From Saxidomus purpurata (taxonomy: Eukaryota; Mollusca; Bivalvia; Venerida; Veneridae), in assembly GCA_022818135.1 (NCBI GenBank), contig JAFMSR010000017.1, positions 38,982,392-39,046,391 on the forward strand: a stretch of DNA of 64,000 nt. The letters are read 5' to 3'. Below are positions 1-12,300 of the stretch, piece by piece. The notes beneath the pieces are model-generated. The model saw only the letters and a list, made by a program, of their open reading frames with translations. It made no database searches and had not been told where the DNA came from. A program made the position numbers and the translations under genes. Position 1 is the first letter of the stretch. The number at the start of each line of letters is the position of its first letter.

Positions 1-1062
1 GAGCTATTGAGATATCACGAATAATGGAATAAATTCGAAACTGAGAATTTGTTAAAATTAGTATTACCTCAATCACCTCAGACATCACAGAAAAAAGCTA
101 ATACAATGTATAACATGCAACTGATGTTTGTTCTCTGCACTCAACATGCACGAAAACTCATAATGTCATCTGAAGGAGATAGTTTGTCCATTCGTCCACA
201 GTCCGGAGCCATAACTAATGAACCAATGGAACTTAAATAAGTTTACATTAGCATAGTGCCGCGGCGCACGCGCATATTCCGTCACAATTGTCATAGTATC
301 TCCAGAGTTATTGCCCTTAAATTGTTTTGTTGTTTATATATTTAATATAAAAGGTTTAAAATTATATTTGTCTTAATCCAAACGGGGCATAGCGCTTTTC
401 CTACATATCATTCTATATAAAAACTTAAGACTTTTTGTTTTCTGAAACTAATTGTGCTGATTTGAATTAAGTGACAACAACTGAGTTTTGTATGACTGTA
501 AGATGCAGAAAAAAAGAATAATCACTTGGAGATGAGACCCCAATTGGGAGGGGAACATTCTAAAACGCCTCTTTTTTAAAAGGCTCGTCAGAATTTGATT
601 AAATTTGGCACAAGTAGTCACCTTTGTAGTCTCTTACTACTGTAAATTTAGCTAATGGACTTTTTTGCGTCTTTGTCTGAAACGTTTAAACCAATACACT
701 TTCAAGTTGTTCTTTTTCAGTGAATAGCCTACATTTGGCGCGAGATATACATTCGCTGAATATGCTTGCCTTAACTATTTCGTTAAAACCTTTTAGGTTT
801 ATTCTTAAGCCGCTTTGCCAATAAAGTACTGTATACGTACCCTACAATTACATTGAGTATGACTTACATTCTTTGCAATGCACTGCCAGAAAAACTACGA
901 AGCATTGCTCGCCATAAAATGATTTAAATCAAACACGAGAGCGTAGTAATACATCTGATAACCCATGCGAAGCTCTACCTGTTCGTGTACTTAAAGGTAG
1001 CAAACTGCAAACACTTTTTCATTATCTCCATTACAATAAAAGAGATTTACTCCGGAGTAAAC
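1..1062. other. 5' flank, no gene seen
   Basis: AT-rich sequence upstream of the C1q-domain gene. I see no credible coding exon, RNA gene or repeat array. The reading frame that continues upstream from the C1q start has no signal-peptide character, so I treat this as upstream DNA and untranslated leader. Confidence 0.5.
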
Positions 1063-1912
1063 ATGTTAGCATCATTTCTGTTATTTGCTTGCTTTGGAAA
1101 TATTGTGCAATCAACAGAGCCCAGATGTTCTAGATTTCACTACGAGGAAAAAACTTTGGAAAAAGTTATAAAGTTTGAATTCTTGGTAACACAAATGAAA
1201 ACTGAAATGGACACATTGCATAGGCAAGTGGTAGAAATGTTAGAGACCATGTCAACGGTAAAAGAGCAGATAAACGTTGAGTGGAAGACGCATTCCAACA
1301 TGATAAATAAAGCGTTTGTCGAAATGAAGGAAAAGAATGATGGAATAATGTCACAATACGCTGAACAATTTAAGCAAATGAATGGTAAGTTCACTAATAA
1401 CTAGCATCAAATATTTTCACATTGCTAATACGTTCAATTCTGTTTTATGTCTCACAGGAAATAGCTGTCAGAAAGTAACGAGAAATATCTTGTGTATAGA
1501 ATTGATATAAAGAGGTGTTTTTTAGCATTGTAAACGACATACAAGTATGAATATCTAAGTATGGTCGCCCCTCAGTCAAGTCCGACGAGTTACGAAAAAA
1601 TACTTCAAGACTTAAATTCACGTAATTTATTCAATTCAAAAATATAGAATTAGACTGTATACCATCAAAGCTTACGAGAAAATGACGAAAGCCTGATTAT
1701 AGCCAATTGCTATAAGTGGAGAGTGTTGTCCCTTACTGAGAATCATGCATACGAGGTTCTATTCAATAAATTCAAGACCAATTTTGGACAAGGCTCCATT
1801 CCAGTCTAATACATTTTGTATATATTCTACATTGTGAACAAGAGCAATTGAATTCGATATTGTACACAGTAATGTATAATGACCACTATTTTACATCCTC
1901 TCTCTCTCTTCT

Positions 1913-1950
<38 letters not shown>

Positions 1951-2652
1951 GTACACTGAAATTTCTAACGCTACAAATAAATTTTACTTGTAAGATATCT
2001 GTAAAACACAAATTATGTCTGTTTTTAAACTATCTTAAACCTACAGTTTATAGCGTCATAAATTGTTTATCCTATACCATTAGCACTGTATAGAATAACT
2101 AGTCCGATGAGTACATAACTAAGACTTCTTTGACAAAGACGCCCCGATGTGTATCAAATAGAAGCATGATCTAATATTACTCCCGATCAAACACTGCACA
2201 CTAAAATATGGTACGTTGTAATTAATTGAATTTCATATATTTCAGAAGATACCTACATTCCTACAATTGCCTTTCTTGGAAAAGACGTTACCAACAACTC
2301 TCCAACTAATGACCACATATTCGTCTTCAAGACAACAGAGTTTAACGAAGGCAACGGGTATGATAACAGCACAGGAATATTCACAGCCCCAGTAGGAGGA
2401 ACGTACTTATTTACCGTGCAGTTTTGCATAAACAAAGGAAGTGCCCTGCACTATGAGTTTGTTGCGGATGACAAGGCAATAAAACGAGGCTGGTTCTATG
2501 ACGCAAACGTTCCAAGTTGCTATTCTACAGATGCCATGGTGGTTTTAGAAGCAGGTGCTGATGTTTGGGTTAAACTTATTAATTCTGCAACTTCAATCTA
2601 TACAAACGCTTACTGGTGGAGTAGTTTCAGTGGGGCAATTATGCACAAATAA
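1063..2652 (+). CDS. Secreted C1q-domain protein, two exons
   Basis: Exons are 1063-1384 and 2246-2652, with a GTAAGT donor at 1385 and a TTTCAG acceptor ending at 2245. They join in phase 1 to give 242 residues. The start is the Met that opens a hydrophobic signal peptide (MLASFLLFACFGN); the in-frame Met further upstream lacks one. The rest of exon 1 is a Lys/Glu-rich heptad-like stretch, probably a coiled coil that trimerises the head. Exon 2 is a C1q head with the family pattern: GYDNSTGIFTAP followed by GGTYLFTVQF, then SSFSGAIMHK at the end. There is no collagen region, as is usual for the expanded bivalve C1q-domain proteins. These act as secreted pattern-recognition lectins and bind microbial or sugar ligands. 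The domain call is firm; the ligand is unknown. Confidence 0.87.
1896..1950. repeat. (TC)n microsatellite in C1q intron
   Basis: Nearly pure TC dinucleotide run inside the single intron of the C1q-domain gene. The Ser/Leu-rich reading frame over it is a by-product of the repeat. Confidence 0.9.
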
Positions 2653-3435
2653 AAAATAATTATATGGCAGAAAAAATAAGGATCATAATCAGGCCATTCA
2701 AATACACTGTTCCTGTTTCCAAATTTGAAGACTGTGATTAAAAGTTGAAAACAATAGATAAAGGGCAAATGTGCAACACTTGTACAGGAAACAGTTCTTG
2801 AGTGTTATCTTTAATTATTTGCTTTTCAAACGTTATTATCTTGAGTGCTACTGTAGAGAGTATTATGTCAAGTACTTAAATTGCTAAATCTATATCCGGA
2901 GAAGGTGATATGATTTTAATATATCGCAACACTATTCAACATGTGAGAGAAATTATCTAAACTTCTTGCACCAACCACCGTTTGTTTAAGAGCATTTACA
3001 AACACAAACTACTAACAACGAATGTTAAGAGTAAACTTCCTTCTTAAAGTTATCAGTCAAAAAAGGCTTGCTTTTTTATCTACATTTGTATAAAAACCCG
3101 AATACGTTTCTTTCAGTTATAGTAGAGGGTATTTATGAAAAGTTGGGGAATGAAGTCCTACAGAACAGATTTTGGGCATGTTTGATATATAGCTTGGAAC
3201 GAGCTTACATACCAGAATCTACTAAAATCTGCTGGTGCGAAATCCCTTTTTTGGGGGGTGAAAAATTATTATTTTGAATATGCTCAAAATTCACCATTCA
3301 GAATTGAAATCGAACAGCAAATGTTTAAATCTACGAAGAAACACTTTTCCAGGTTTCAGGGACTGGGATATCGTTGGAAACGATGGATACCTAACTAACG
3401 CCTCTATCTCACGGAATTACCGAAGGGAAATAATT
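2653..3435. other. Intergenic, nothing recognised
   Basis: Downstream flank of the C1q gene. It contains short open frames without domain character or convincing splice context, and I see no repeat structure here. Confidence 0.45.
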
Positions 3436-5508
3436 AAAACTAGAGCTATCACTAAATGTGATTAATACCGTCAAAAGACTGCTTTATAAACTGAGGAAGT
3501 TCGTAGTAACAGAATACCTTGCAAACAAACTAAAAAGAGATATTGTTCTTGGCAATAACTCTGTAATTTGTCAAGATAAAGTCATGGTTCTTGTACACTG
3601 CACTTTCTCTCAATGTACTTGACCATTTTATGAAGTCGTATAAAATTCCAACTAGTAGTTTTCGAATTATGCTCCGGACAACTAAAAGTAACAAAGTCAA
3701 TATGGAGTTATGGTTCTTGTGCACTGCACTTCCTCTCATTGTGCTAGACCATTGTATGAAGTTGTATTGAATTCCAACTAGTAGTTTACGAATTATGCTC
3801 TGGACAAGGAAAAGTAACAAAGGGCAATAACTCTGTAATGAGTAAAGATAGAGTTACTGTTCTTTTGCACTGCACTTCTTCTCATTGTGCTTGACCATTG
3901 TATGAAGTTGTATTGAATTCCAACCAGTAGTTTTCGAATAATGCTCCGGACAAGGAAAAGGAACAAAGGGCAATAACTCTGTAATTAGTCAATATGGAGT
4001 TATGGTTCTTGTGCACTGCACTTCCTCTCATTGTGCTTGACCATTGTATGAAGTTGTATTGAATTCCAACTAGTAGTTTACGAATTATGCTCTGGACAAG
4101 GAAAAGTAACAAAGGGCAATAACTCTGTAATGAGTAAAGATAGAGTTACTGTTCTTTTGCACTGCACTTCCTCCCATTGTGCTTGACCATTGTATGAAGT
4201 TGTATTGAATTCCAACTAGTAGTTTTCGAATAATGCTCCGGACAAGGAAAGGAACAAAGGGCAATAACTCTGTAATAAGTCAAGATGGAGTTATGGTTCT
4301 TGTGCACTGCACTTCCTCTCATTGTGCTTGACCATTGTATGAAGTTGTATTGAATTCCAACTAGTAGTTTACGAATTATGCTTTGGACAAGGAAAAGTAA
4401 CAAAGGGCAATAACTCTGTAATGAGTAAAGATAGAGTCATGGTTCTTGTACACTGCACTTTCTCTGATTGTGCTTGATCATTGTATGAAATTGTATTAAA
4501 TTCCAACTAGTGCTTTTCAAGTTATGCTCCGGACAAGGAAAAGTAACAAAGGGCAATAACTCTGTAATAAGTCAAGATGGAGTTATGGTTCTTGTGCACT
4601 GCACTTCCTCTCATTGTGCTAGACCATTGTATGAAGTTGTATTGAATTCCAACTAGTAGTTTACGAATTATGCTCTGGACAAGGAAAAGTAACAAAGGGC
4701 AATAACTCTGTAATGAGTAAAGATAGAGTTACTGTTCTTTTGCACTGCACTTCCTCCCATTGTGCTTGACCATTGTATGAAGTTGTATTGAATTCCAACC
4801 AGTAGTTTTCAAATAATGCTCCGGACAAGGAAAGGAACAAAGGGCAATAACTCTGTAATAAGTCAAGATGGAGTTATGGTTCTTGTGCACTGCACTTCCT
4901 CTCATTGTGCTTGACCATTGTATGAAGTTGTATTGAATTCCAACTAGTAGTTTACGAATTATGCTCTGGACAAGGAAAAGTAACAAAGGGCAATAACTCT
5001 GTAATGAGTCAAGATAGAGTCATGGTTCTTGTACACTGCACTTTCTCTGATTGTGCTTGATCATTGTATGAAATTGTATTAAATTCCAACTAGTACTTTT
5101 CAAGTTATGCTCCGGACAAGGAAAAGTAACAAAGGGCAATAACTCTGTAATAAGTCAAGATGGAGTTATGGTTCTTGTGCACTGCACTTCCTCTCAATGT
5201 GCTTGACCTTTGTATGAGGTTATATTGAATTCTAACCAGTAGTTTTTAATTTATGCTCCGGACAAGGAAAAGTAACAAAGGGCAATAACTCTGTAATTAG
5301 TCAAGATGGAGTTATGGTTCTTGTGCACTGCACTTCCTCTCAATGTGTTTGACCATTGTATGAAGTAATATTGAATTCCAATGAGTAGTTTTCAAGTTAT
5401 GCTCCGGACAAGGAAAATGCAACAGACCGCCCGACCGACCGACCAACCGACCAACCACCGGGTGACTCCTATATACCCCCCTAAACTTCGTTTTGGGGGT
5501 ATAACAAG
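3436..5508 (+). mobile_element. Pearl/Helentron-like element with 146-bp tandem core
   Basis: About 13 head-to-tail units of roughly 146 bp run from about 3550 to 5420. Each carries GGGCAATAACTCTGTAAT, a TTGACCATTGTATGAAG stretch and CTCCGGACAAGG. A unique left end (from 3436) precedes the core. On the right are a GACC tetranucleotide run (5426-5450) and a hairpin of TATACCCCC with GGGGGTATA (5471-5503). A second copy with the same two ends in inverted orientation lies at 29324-29943, which defines the element limits. Unique end, tandem core, tetranucleotide run and terminal hairpin together match the layout described for bivalve Pearl elements and Helentron-type non-autonomous elements. The small proteins predicted on the minus strand are repeat translations. 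Confidence 0.7.
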
Positions 5509-5805
5509 AGGACATTGGTGGCCTTACAACGCTCACCAGCATTTCCATTATTCTATTTTTTATTAAAAATAGACAGAAACAACAAAATCAAATGCACTAT
5601 CATAATGTGTATATGTCGACTGCAAGTGTACCGTTTCACATAAAAATGTTATTTAAATAGTTTTGCAATGATTAATTGATCCGAACATGTAATGAGCTTA
5701 TATATGTAACTCCATTTCAATGTTTATTTGCATCCACATTAACAATCTAGCCAATAATACCGCTGTTGGTGTCGTCGATACTGAAATTAAAACACAACAG
5801 ATGCC

Positions 5806-6168
5806 TTTAAAGCTGCTTGCTCTCAGTTGCCGTTGATTTTTTTTTCAAAAACGTCATACTAAAACATAAATACAATAAGACTAAAGGCTACAATCAACAA
5901 TAGAACTAAAAATCTAGGTAGGAATTTGCAAAAGTCGATTAAAACGCTGGTTTAATGGCATCGCTATATGTTTATACTGGAATTTCAAAAGCGTTTGCAA
6001 TAATTTATTATTTTGTAGCCTATTATTTCAAATCTTCAGATATACGTTACGTGTATTTACACTGGAACCTTTTTATATGACTATATGTCCTAAAATATGT
6101 TACATGTATTATCATACAGTTTGAAGAACTTTATTTTTTTACCAAAATCTGAGAGCGAGCAGCTTTAC
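5806..6168. mobile_element. MITE, about 360 bp (copy 1)
   Basis: Starts with a TTTAAAGCTGCTTGCTCTCAG-like end and finishes with the inverse CTGAGAGCGAGCAGCTTTA. The interior has the family sequence around TTCAAAAGCG and a tATGTTTATA stretch. No coding capacity. Other copies lie near 15510-15775, 21431-21791, 26205-26439, 27826-28179, 32835-33177, 34056-34419, 40039-40389 and 47395-47540. Confidence 0.75.
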
Positions 6169-6348
6169 AATATAGCTATATCTATCGATTCCACACAGTT
6201 GAAAGTGTTTTTTATCGTGAGGACCGTGGCATTTTTTATCAAAATTAAATGCATTGAATATGATTTTGTCTTAGATTAAAACCAACATAGCGTTAATTCT
6301 CATAAATAGCATAGATTGTGTGTATTATTTAGAAATGAACAATACATT

Positions 6349-9300
6349 TTATACGTACCGACGCTCACAGATTGGCAGGAGATGCATGTCACAAGGTGCA
6401 TCATTCCAGTGTCCATCATAACCAGTTGTCATATCAAATTCTACACAGTCCTCATTGTTGCCAAGATTTGTGGGTTGCCCAGGTGTCCAGTCTGACCGTA
6501 TACGAACAAAAAGAAGTTGCAGCGAACGACATTATTACAGGGTCTACATTGCGACATGACTGCTATATCTTAATAAACATTGAATAATAAAATGAACACT
6601 AATCATTTTAACGCCACTCAACCGTCCGCAATCCGACAAACATCAAAGGAATAAATCCTTTTAGGATAGCATGGTGACCATAGGTAATAACTTCCAGTGT
6701 CAACCGAGCCCATAAACAATCACCCTGAACACTAAATTTCAAGTAGAATTGTAATAAAATCTAGTTTTGATGAAAAAGACAAATGAAGTGTAGTAAAGAA
6801 TTTATATATTCTCCTTTCCAATTGTGCTTAACCCAGAACTTAACTGCAGTAGTATTTAGATGTACAATCGTCCGTGTTTAGACAGCGAAGTTTCAAACTT
6901 AACACATTGTAAAACGTCTACACACCTAAGCTGAAATCTCTTTAATATAGTTTGGTCAATGGGCTTAACTTGTTAAAGTTATTGTAATACATGCAAAGTC
7001 ATTAATGGCACAAACATTGGTTAAAATTGACCAACTTTAGTTCGTTTTCCGCGAATCATGATATTTGTTTGTAAACGGAACGGGAAATTTCGAATAAAGG
7101 GTATAGCCGACAATAATCCTCTAAAATAAATGCCACTCTGCTGTTTTAAGTACAGCCATGGTATACCTGTGTATACAGCTTCATCGTTTGTGCCATACCA
7201 AACAAATGTATTCTCAACGTCGTCATCTGTTAGTCCAATCCACCAGCGTATGCCTGCAGAATTACAATAAGGTTGATAGATGTAATACAAGCTAAAAACA
7301 AAGCTTGAAAGAGAATACTTAATTGTTTAACAAGAAAATTGATGGCACAGACTTTGGAAAAAAGGACTTAATGATATCGGCGGAGATAAAAGAACTACAA
7401 CTGAATAAAATGATATGTTTGAAGTACATCAACACACGGCAAGTGTTGTGATACATAGAAATCCCGAAACATCATAAGCAACCAGACTTACTACAACTAT
7501 TAGAAAAAGGCAGCAGGTAAAGTTCATGCTGCAGCTTATAAATAAACTACATGAAGGCACTGCTCACAAACCCATAAAACAGATGTAGAAAAGCAAGAAG
7601 ATCGAAAATTGTAATGAGCTGATGGCCAATATTACTCTTGGGTCAGATTGTATCACCAATGTAATGCTAACCCTGTCGATTACGCTACTGAACGTTTGCA
7701 ACATCTGGAAAGCAGGTACGTAACATCCCACTGATATAAGACAGGCGATAATGATCTTCATTACGAAACACGTACAATGTAAAAGAGCGGAAACAAGAAT
7801 CTAAGAGGAGTGAAAGAATCTAAAAAGCTATCGCCCGTGTGTCTCATTTATGCAGTAAAGAAGATAATGAGTATTGTTGGTCAAACAATTAGCTGGAACA
7901 TAGAAAGAAATCAATTCCTATTACATGAGTCACCTGGCTGGAGGTCAAGATAATATACACTGCCAAGAATATTGAAGATTCATTCCAAAAAATTAAAGTT
8001 TTGACAGACGTCCTCCTAGGCAAACTAAAGCAAGATTATGTTGGTGGCACAATTTACTTGCGGACAAAGTTATACATTTACAGAAAAATCATTTTTACTG
8101 TCACCACATCGAATAATACAGCCGGTGGTCGCTTTATATAGCAACAGAATGAATCCGTTGCTTGACACGATTTCAAACGACTACCCCCAAGAGACAGAGA
8201 TGATTATACTGATGGTTCAGCAACACATAACACAGAGCTAGTTCACTAAACATATTGTTAATAGCACCGGACATATGAAAACACTCAGCATACCAAGTGA
8301 ACAGTTCTGTACTGGCTAAATATGCAGCTAGATTAGCCATCATGCAAGTACACAAAATCAAATAGACAGTGGTCTGTCTATCAGGTGCTCTCTTTCATTG
8401 TTAACTTTGTAACAAGGTCCCATACTTTTCAGTATAGTTTTTCAATTTAAGCTTGCAGCGGCGAGTTTCCCTTACGCGGCGGTGTTCTAGAATGGGAATG
8501 CGAATAAGTTGGCCAGATAGGAAACATAAACTGACAAACCATACATAAATGCCACAAGTAACAGAACAATCACGGTAATAGCAACATTTGAAAATGTCCA
8601 ACAACTATGACTACCATTAACTGATATCAATTCACTCAGGACACAGCAGACTCAATGTCAACATGCACTTATATATATAAAGTTATCCCGTCATCTCATT
8701 TTCCGTGAGATCTGACCGATCAAAATACTTATATATTACTCTTGGGTCAGATTGTATCACCAATGTAATGCTAACCCTGTCGAGTACGCTACTGAACGTT
8801 TGCAACATCTGGAAAGCAGGTACGTAACATCCCACTGATATAAGACAGGCGATAATGATCTTCATTACGAAACACGTAAAAGAGCGGAAACAAGAATCTA
8901 AGAGGAGTGAAAGAATCTAAAAAGCTATCGCCCGTGTGTCTCATTTATGCAGTAAAGAAGATAATGAGTATTGTTGGTCAAACAATTAGCTGGAACATAG
9001 AAAGAAATCAATTCCTATTACATGAGTCACCTGGCTGGAGGTCAAGATAATATACACTGCCAAGAATATTGAAGATTCATTCCAAAAAATTAAAGTTTTG
9101 ACAGACGTCCTCCTAGGCAAACTAAAGCAAGATTATGTTGGTGGCACAATTTACTTGCGGACAAAGTTATACATTTACAGAAAAATCATTTTTACTGTCA
9201 CCACATCGAATAATACAGCCGGTGGTCGCTTTATATAGCAACAGAATGAATCCGTTGCTTGACACGATTTCAAACGACTACCCCCAAGAGACAGAGATGA

Positions 9301-12300
9301 TTATACTGATGGTTCAGCAACACATAACACAGAGCTAGTTCACTAAACATATTGTTAATAGCACCGGACATATGAAAACACTCAGCATACCAAGTGAACA
9401 GTTCTGTACTGGCTAAATATGCAGCTAGATTAGCCATCATGCAAGTACACAAAATCAAATAGACAGTGGTCTGTCTATCAGGTGCTCTCTTTCATTGTTA
9501 ACTTTGTAACAAGGTCCCATACTTTTCAGTATAGTTTTTCAATTTAAGCTTGCAGCGGCGAGTTTCCCTTACGCGGCGGTGTTCTAGAATGGGAATGCGA
9601 ATAAGTTGGCCAGATAGGAAACATAAACTGACAAACCATACATAAATGCCACAAGTAACAGAACAATCACGGTAATAGCAACATTTGAAAATGTCCAACA
9701 ACTATGACTACCATTAACTGATATCAATTCACTCAGGACACAGCAGACTCAATGTCAACATGCACTTATATATATAAAGTTATCCCGTCATCTCATTTTC
9801 CGTGAGATCTGACCGATCAAAATACTTATATATTACTCTTGGGTCAGATTGTATCACCAATGTAATGCTAACCCTGTCGAGTACGCTACTGAACGTTTGC
9901 AACATCTGGAAAGCAGGTACGTAACATCCCACTGATATAAGACAGGCGATAATGATCTTCATTACGAAACACGTAAAAGAGCGGAAACAAGAATCTAAGA
10001 GGAGTGAAAGAATCTAAAAAGCTATCGCCCGTGTGTCTCATTTATGCAGTAAAGAAGATAATGAGTATTGTTGGTCAAACAATTAGCTGGAACATAGAAA
10101 GAAATCAATTCCTATTACATGAGTCACCTGGCTGGAGGTCAAGATAATATACACTGCCAAGAATATTGAAGATTCATTCCAAAAAATTAAAGTTTTGACA
10201 GACGTCCTCCTAGGCAAACTAAAGCAAGATTATGTTGGTGGCACAATTTACTTGCGGACAAAGTTATACATTTACAGAAAAATCATTTTTACTGTCACCA
10301 CATCGAATAATACAGCCGGTGGTCGCTTTATATAGCAACAGAATGAATCCGTTGCTTGACACGATTTCAAACGACTACCCCCAAGAGACAGAGATGATTA
10401 TACTGATGGTTCAGCAACACATAACACAGAGCTAGTTCACTAAACATATTATTAATAGCACCGGACATATGAAAACACTCAGCATACCAAGTGAACAGTT
10501 CTGTACTGGCTAAATATGCAGCTAGATTAGCCATCATGCAAGTACACAAAATCAAATAGACAGTGGTCTGTCTATCAGGTGCTCTCTTTCATTGTTAACT
10601 TTGTAACAAGGTCCCATACTTTTCAGTATAGTTTTTCAATTTAAGCTTGCAGCGGCGAGTTTCCCTTACGCGGCGGTGTTCTAGAACAGGAATGCGAATA
10701 AGTTGGCCAGATAGGAAACCAAAACTGACAAACCATACATAAATGCCACGGGTAAAAGAACGATCACGGTAATAGCAACATTTGAAAAGCCAATGTCCAA
10801 CAAGTATGACTACCATTAACTAATATCAATTCATTCAGGACACACAGCAGACTCAATGCCAACATGCACTTAGATATATAAAGTTATCCCGTCATCTCCT
10901 TTTCCGTGAGGTCTGACCGATCAAAATACAGAACATGTACTGCAAAGTCTTCCAGGTTTGAGAAACAGAGGAGAAAATTGTGAGATGCTGAGTTATATTG
11001 CAGAATGAAAGAACGCATTCTTTATCGCTGTGATAGTCGTAACTGTTCTAATATATGGTGTGAATGAGAAGAATAACGAAAAAACCTTCATTTTCATGTT
11101 CGAAGGGTGAACGCTTGAATTGAAGATTTGGACTGAAAAAATTAATGTACGTTTCGTTTTAAAGTTCTACAAATCTCTATACCGTCATGTGTTTTCCGAG
11201 TTTGGATGAAATTTATTTGAATGGTGTACTGAAACAGTCCATTTAGTTAAGCATGAATGAGAAACATAACCTTTGAGACTCCCAAGTTTAATTCATTATC
11301 TAAAATGTCCATTATGTATCCCCAAACGACAGCACAGATACATATAACCAGATGCCCACGTGCAACATGTCGAGCCGCCAGCTGTCAAAAGAGCTAACTC
11401 CTTACAAAGAGGAGATAGGTCAAAATACACCTAAATATTGGATGTAATATGCATGTTGTACCAGAGAAAAGTGGTCTCGATTTTCTCTACGGCCAGTAAT
11501 AAAAAAGTTACAATATAAGCTATTTATAGTAACAATAAAGGAAAGTAATTCTAAAAACAAGGTTAGCTCATGGTGGTGAACATTTGTGTCAAGTTACATC
11601 AAAATCACTCCATGCATGCAGAAGAAATCCCCTGGACAAAGATATTCATGAATTTGACATTTAACCTCTAAGTGTGACCTTAACCTTAGTCCAAGGGACA
11701 TGGTTCTTGCGCATGACACTCCGTGGTGAGCATTTGTACCAAGTAACATCAGAATCCCTCCATGCATAAAGAAGATATGCTCCGGACAAAGTCATCTTGA
11801 ATTTGACCTTTAACCACTAAGTATGACCTTGACCTTAGACCTAGGGACCTGGTTCTTGCGCATGACACTCCGTCTCATGATGGTGAACATTTGTGCCAAG
11901 TTATTAAAGAATCCCTTGATCCATAGATAAGTTACAGCCCGGACAAGCTAAACTCGGACGCACGCACGCGTGCACGTACACACGCACCCACGCACATACA
12001 CCAAACAGCCATTTGGACAACTATATCGAGCTTTCGCAAGCGGCTCGACAAAAACAATATACCGGGTATATGTCATTGTTAGCCGTCTCATTCCCTCTTC
12101 TTTCTTGTCAGTTTAAGTATGTTTCATCCCAACCAATTTACATAAGCAGTGTCAAGCAAACTAAGATATCTCTAAATTATGTCGGAAAATGGGTTTTGAT
12201 TAACACAGCTTAATATTCGTGTAAAGGAGAGCTAAAGGCTTCGAGAAGCAAGGTAATACACTAATTCTAATTTGGCACTGTTTGTCGTTATTGAATTGGC

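Noticed and set aside
3530..4986. Recurring small proteins starting MLLFLVQSIIRK
   Set aside because: Translations of the 146-bp tandem core.
3540..5440. CRISPR-like regular array
   Set aside because: Units are whole tandem repeats without unique spacers, in a eukaryotic genome.
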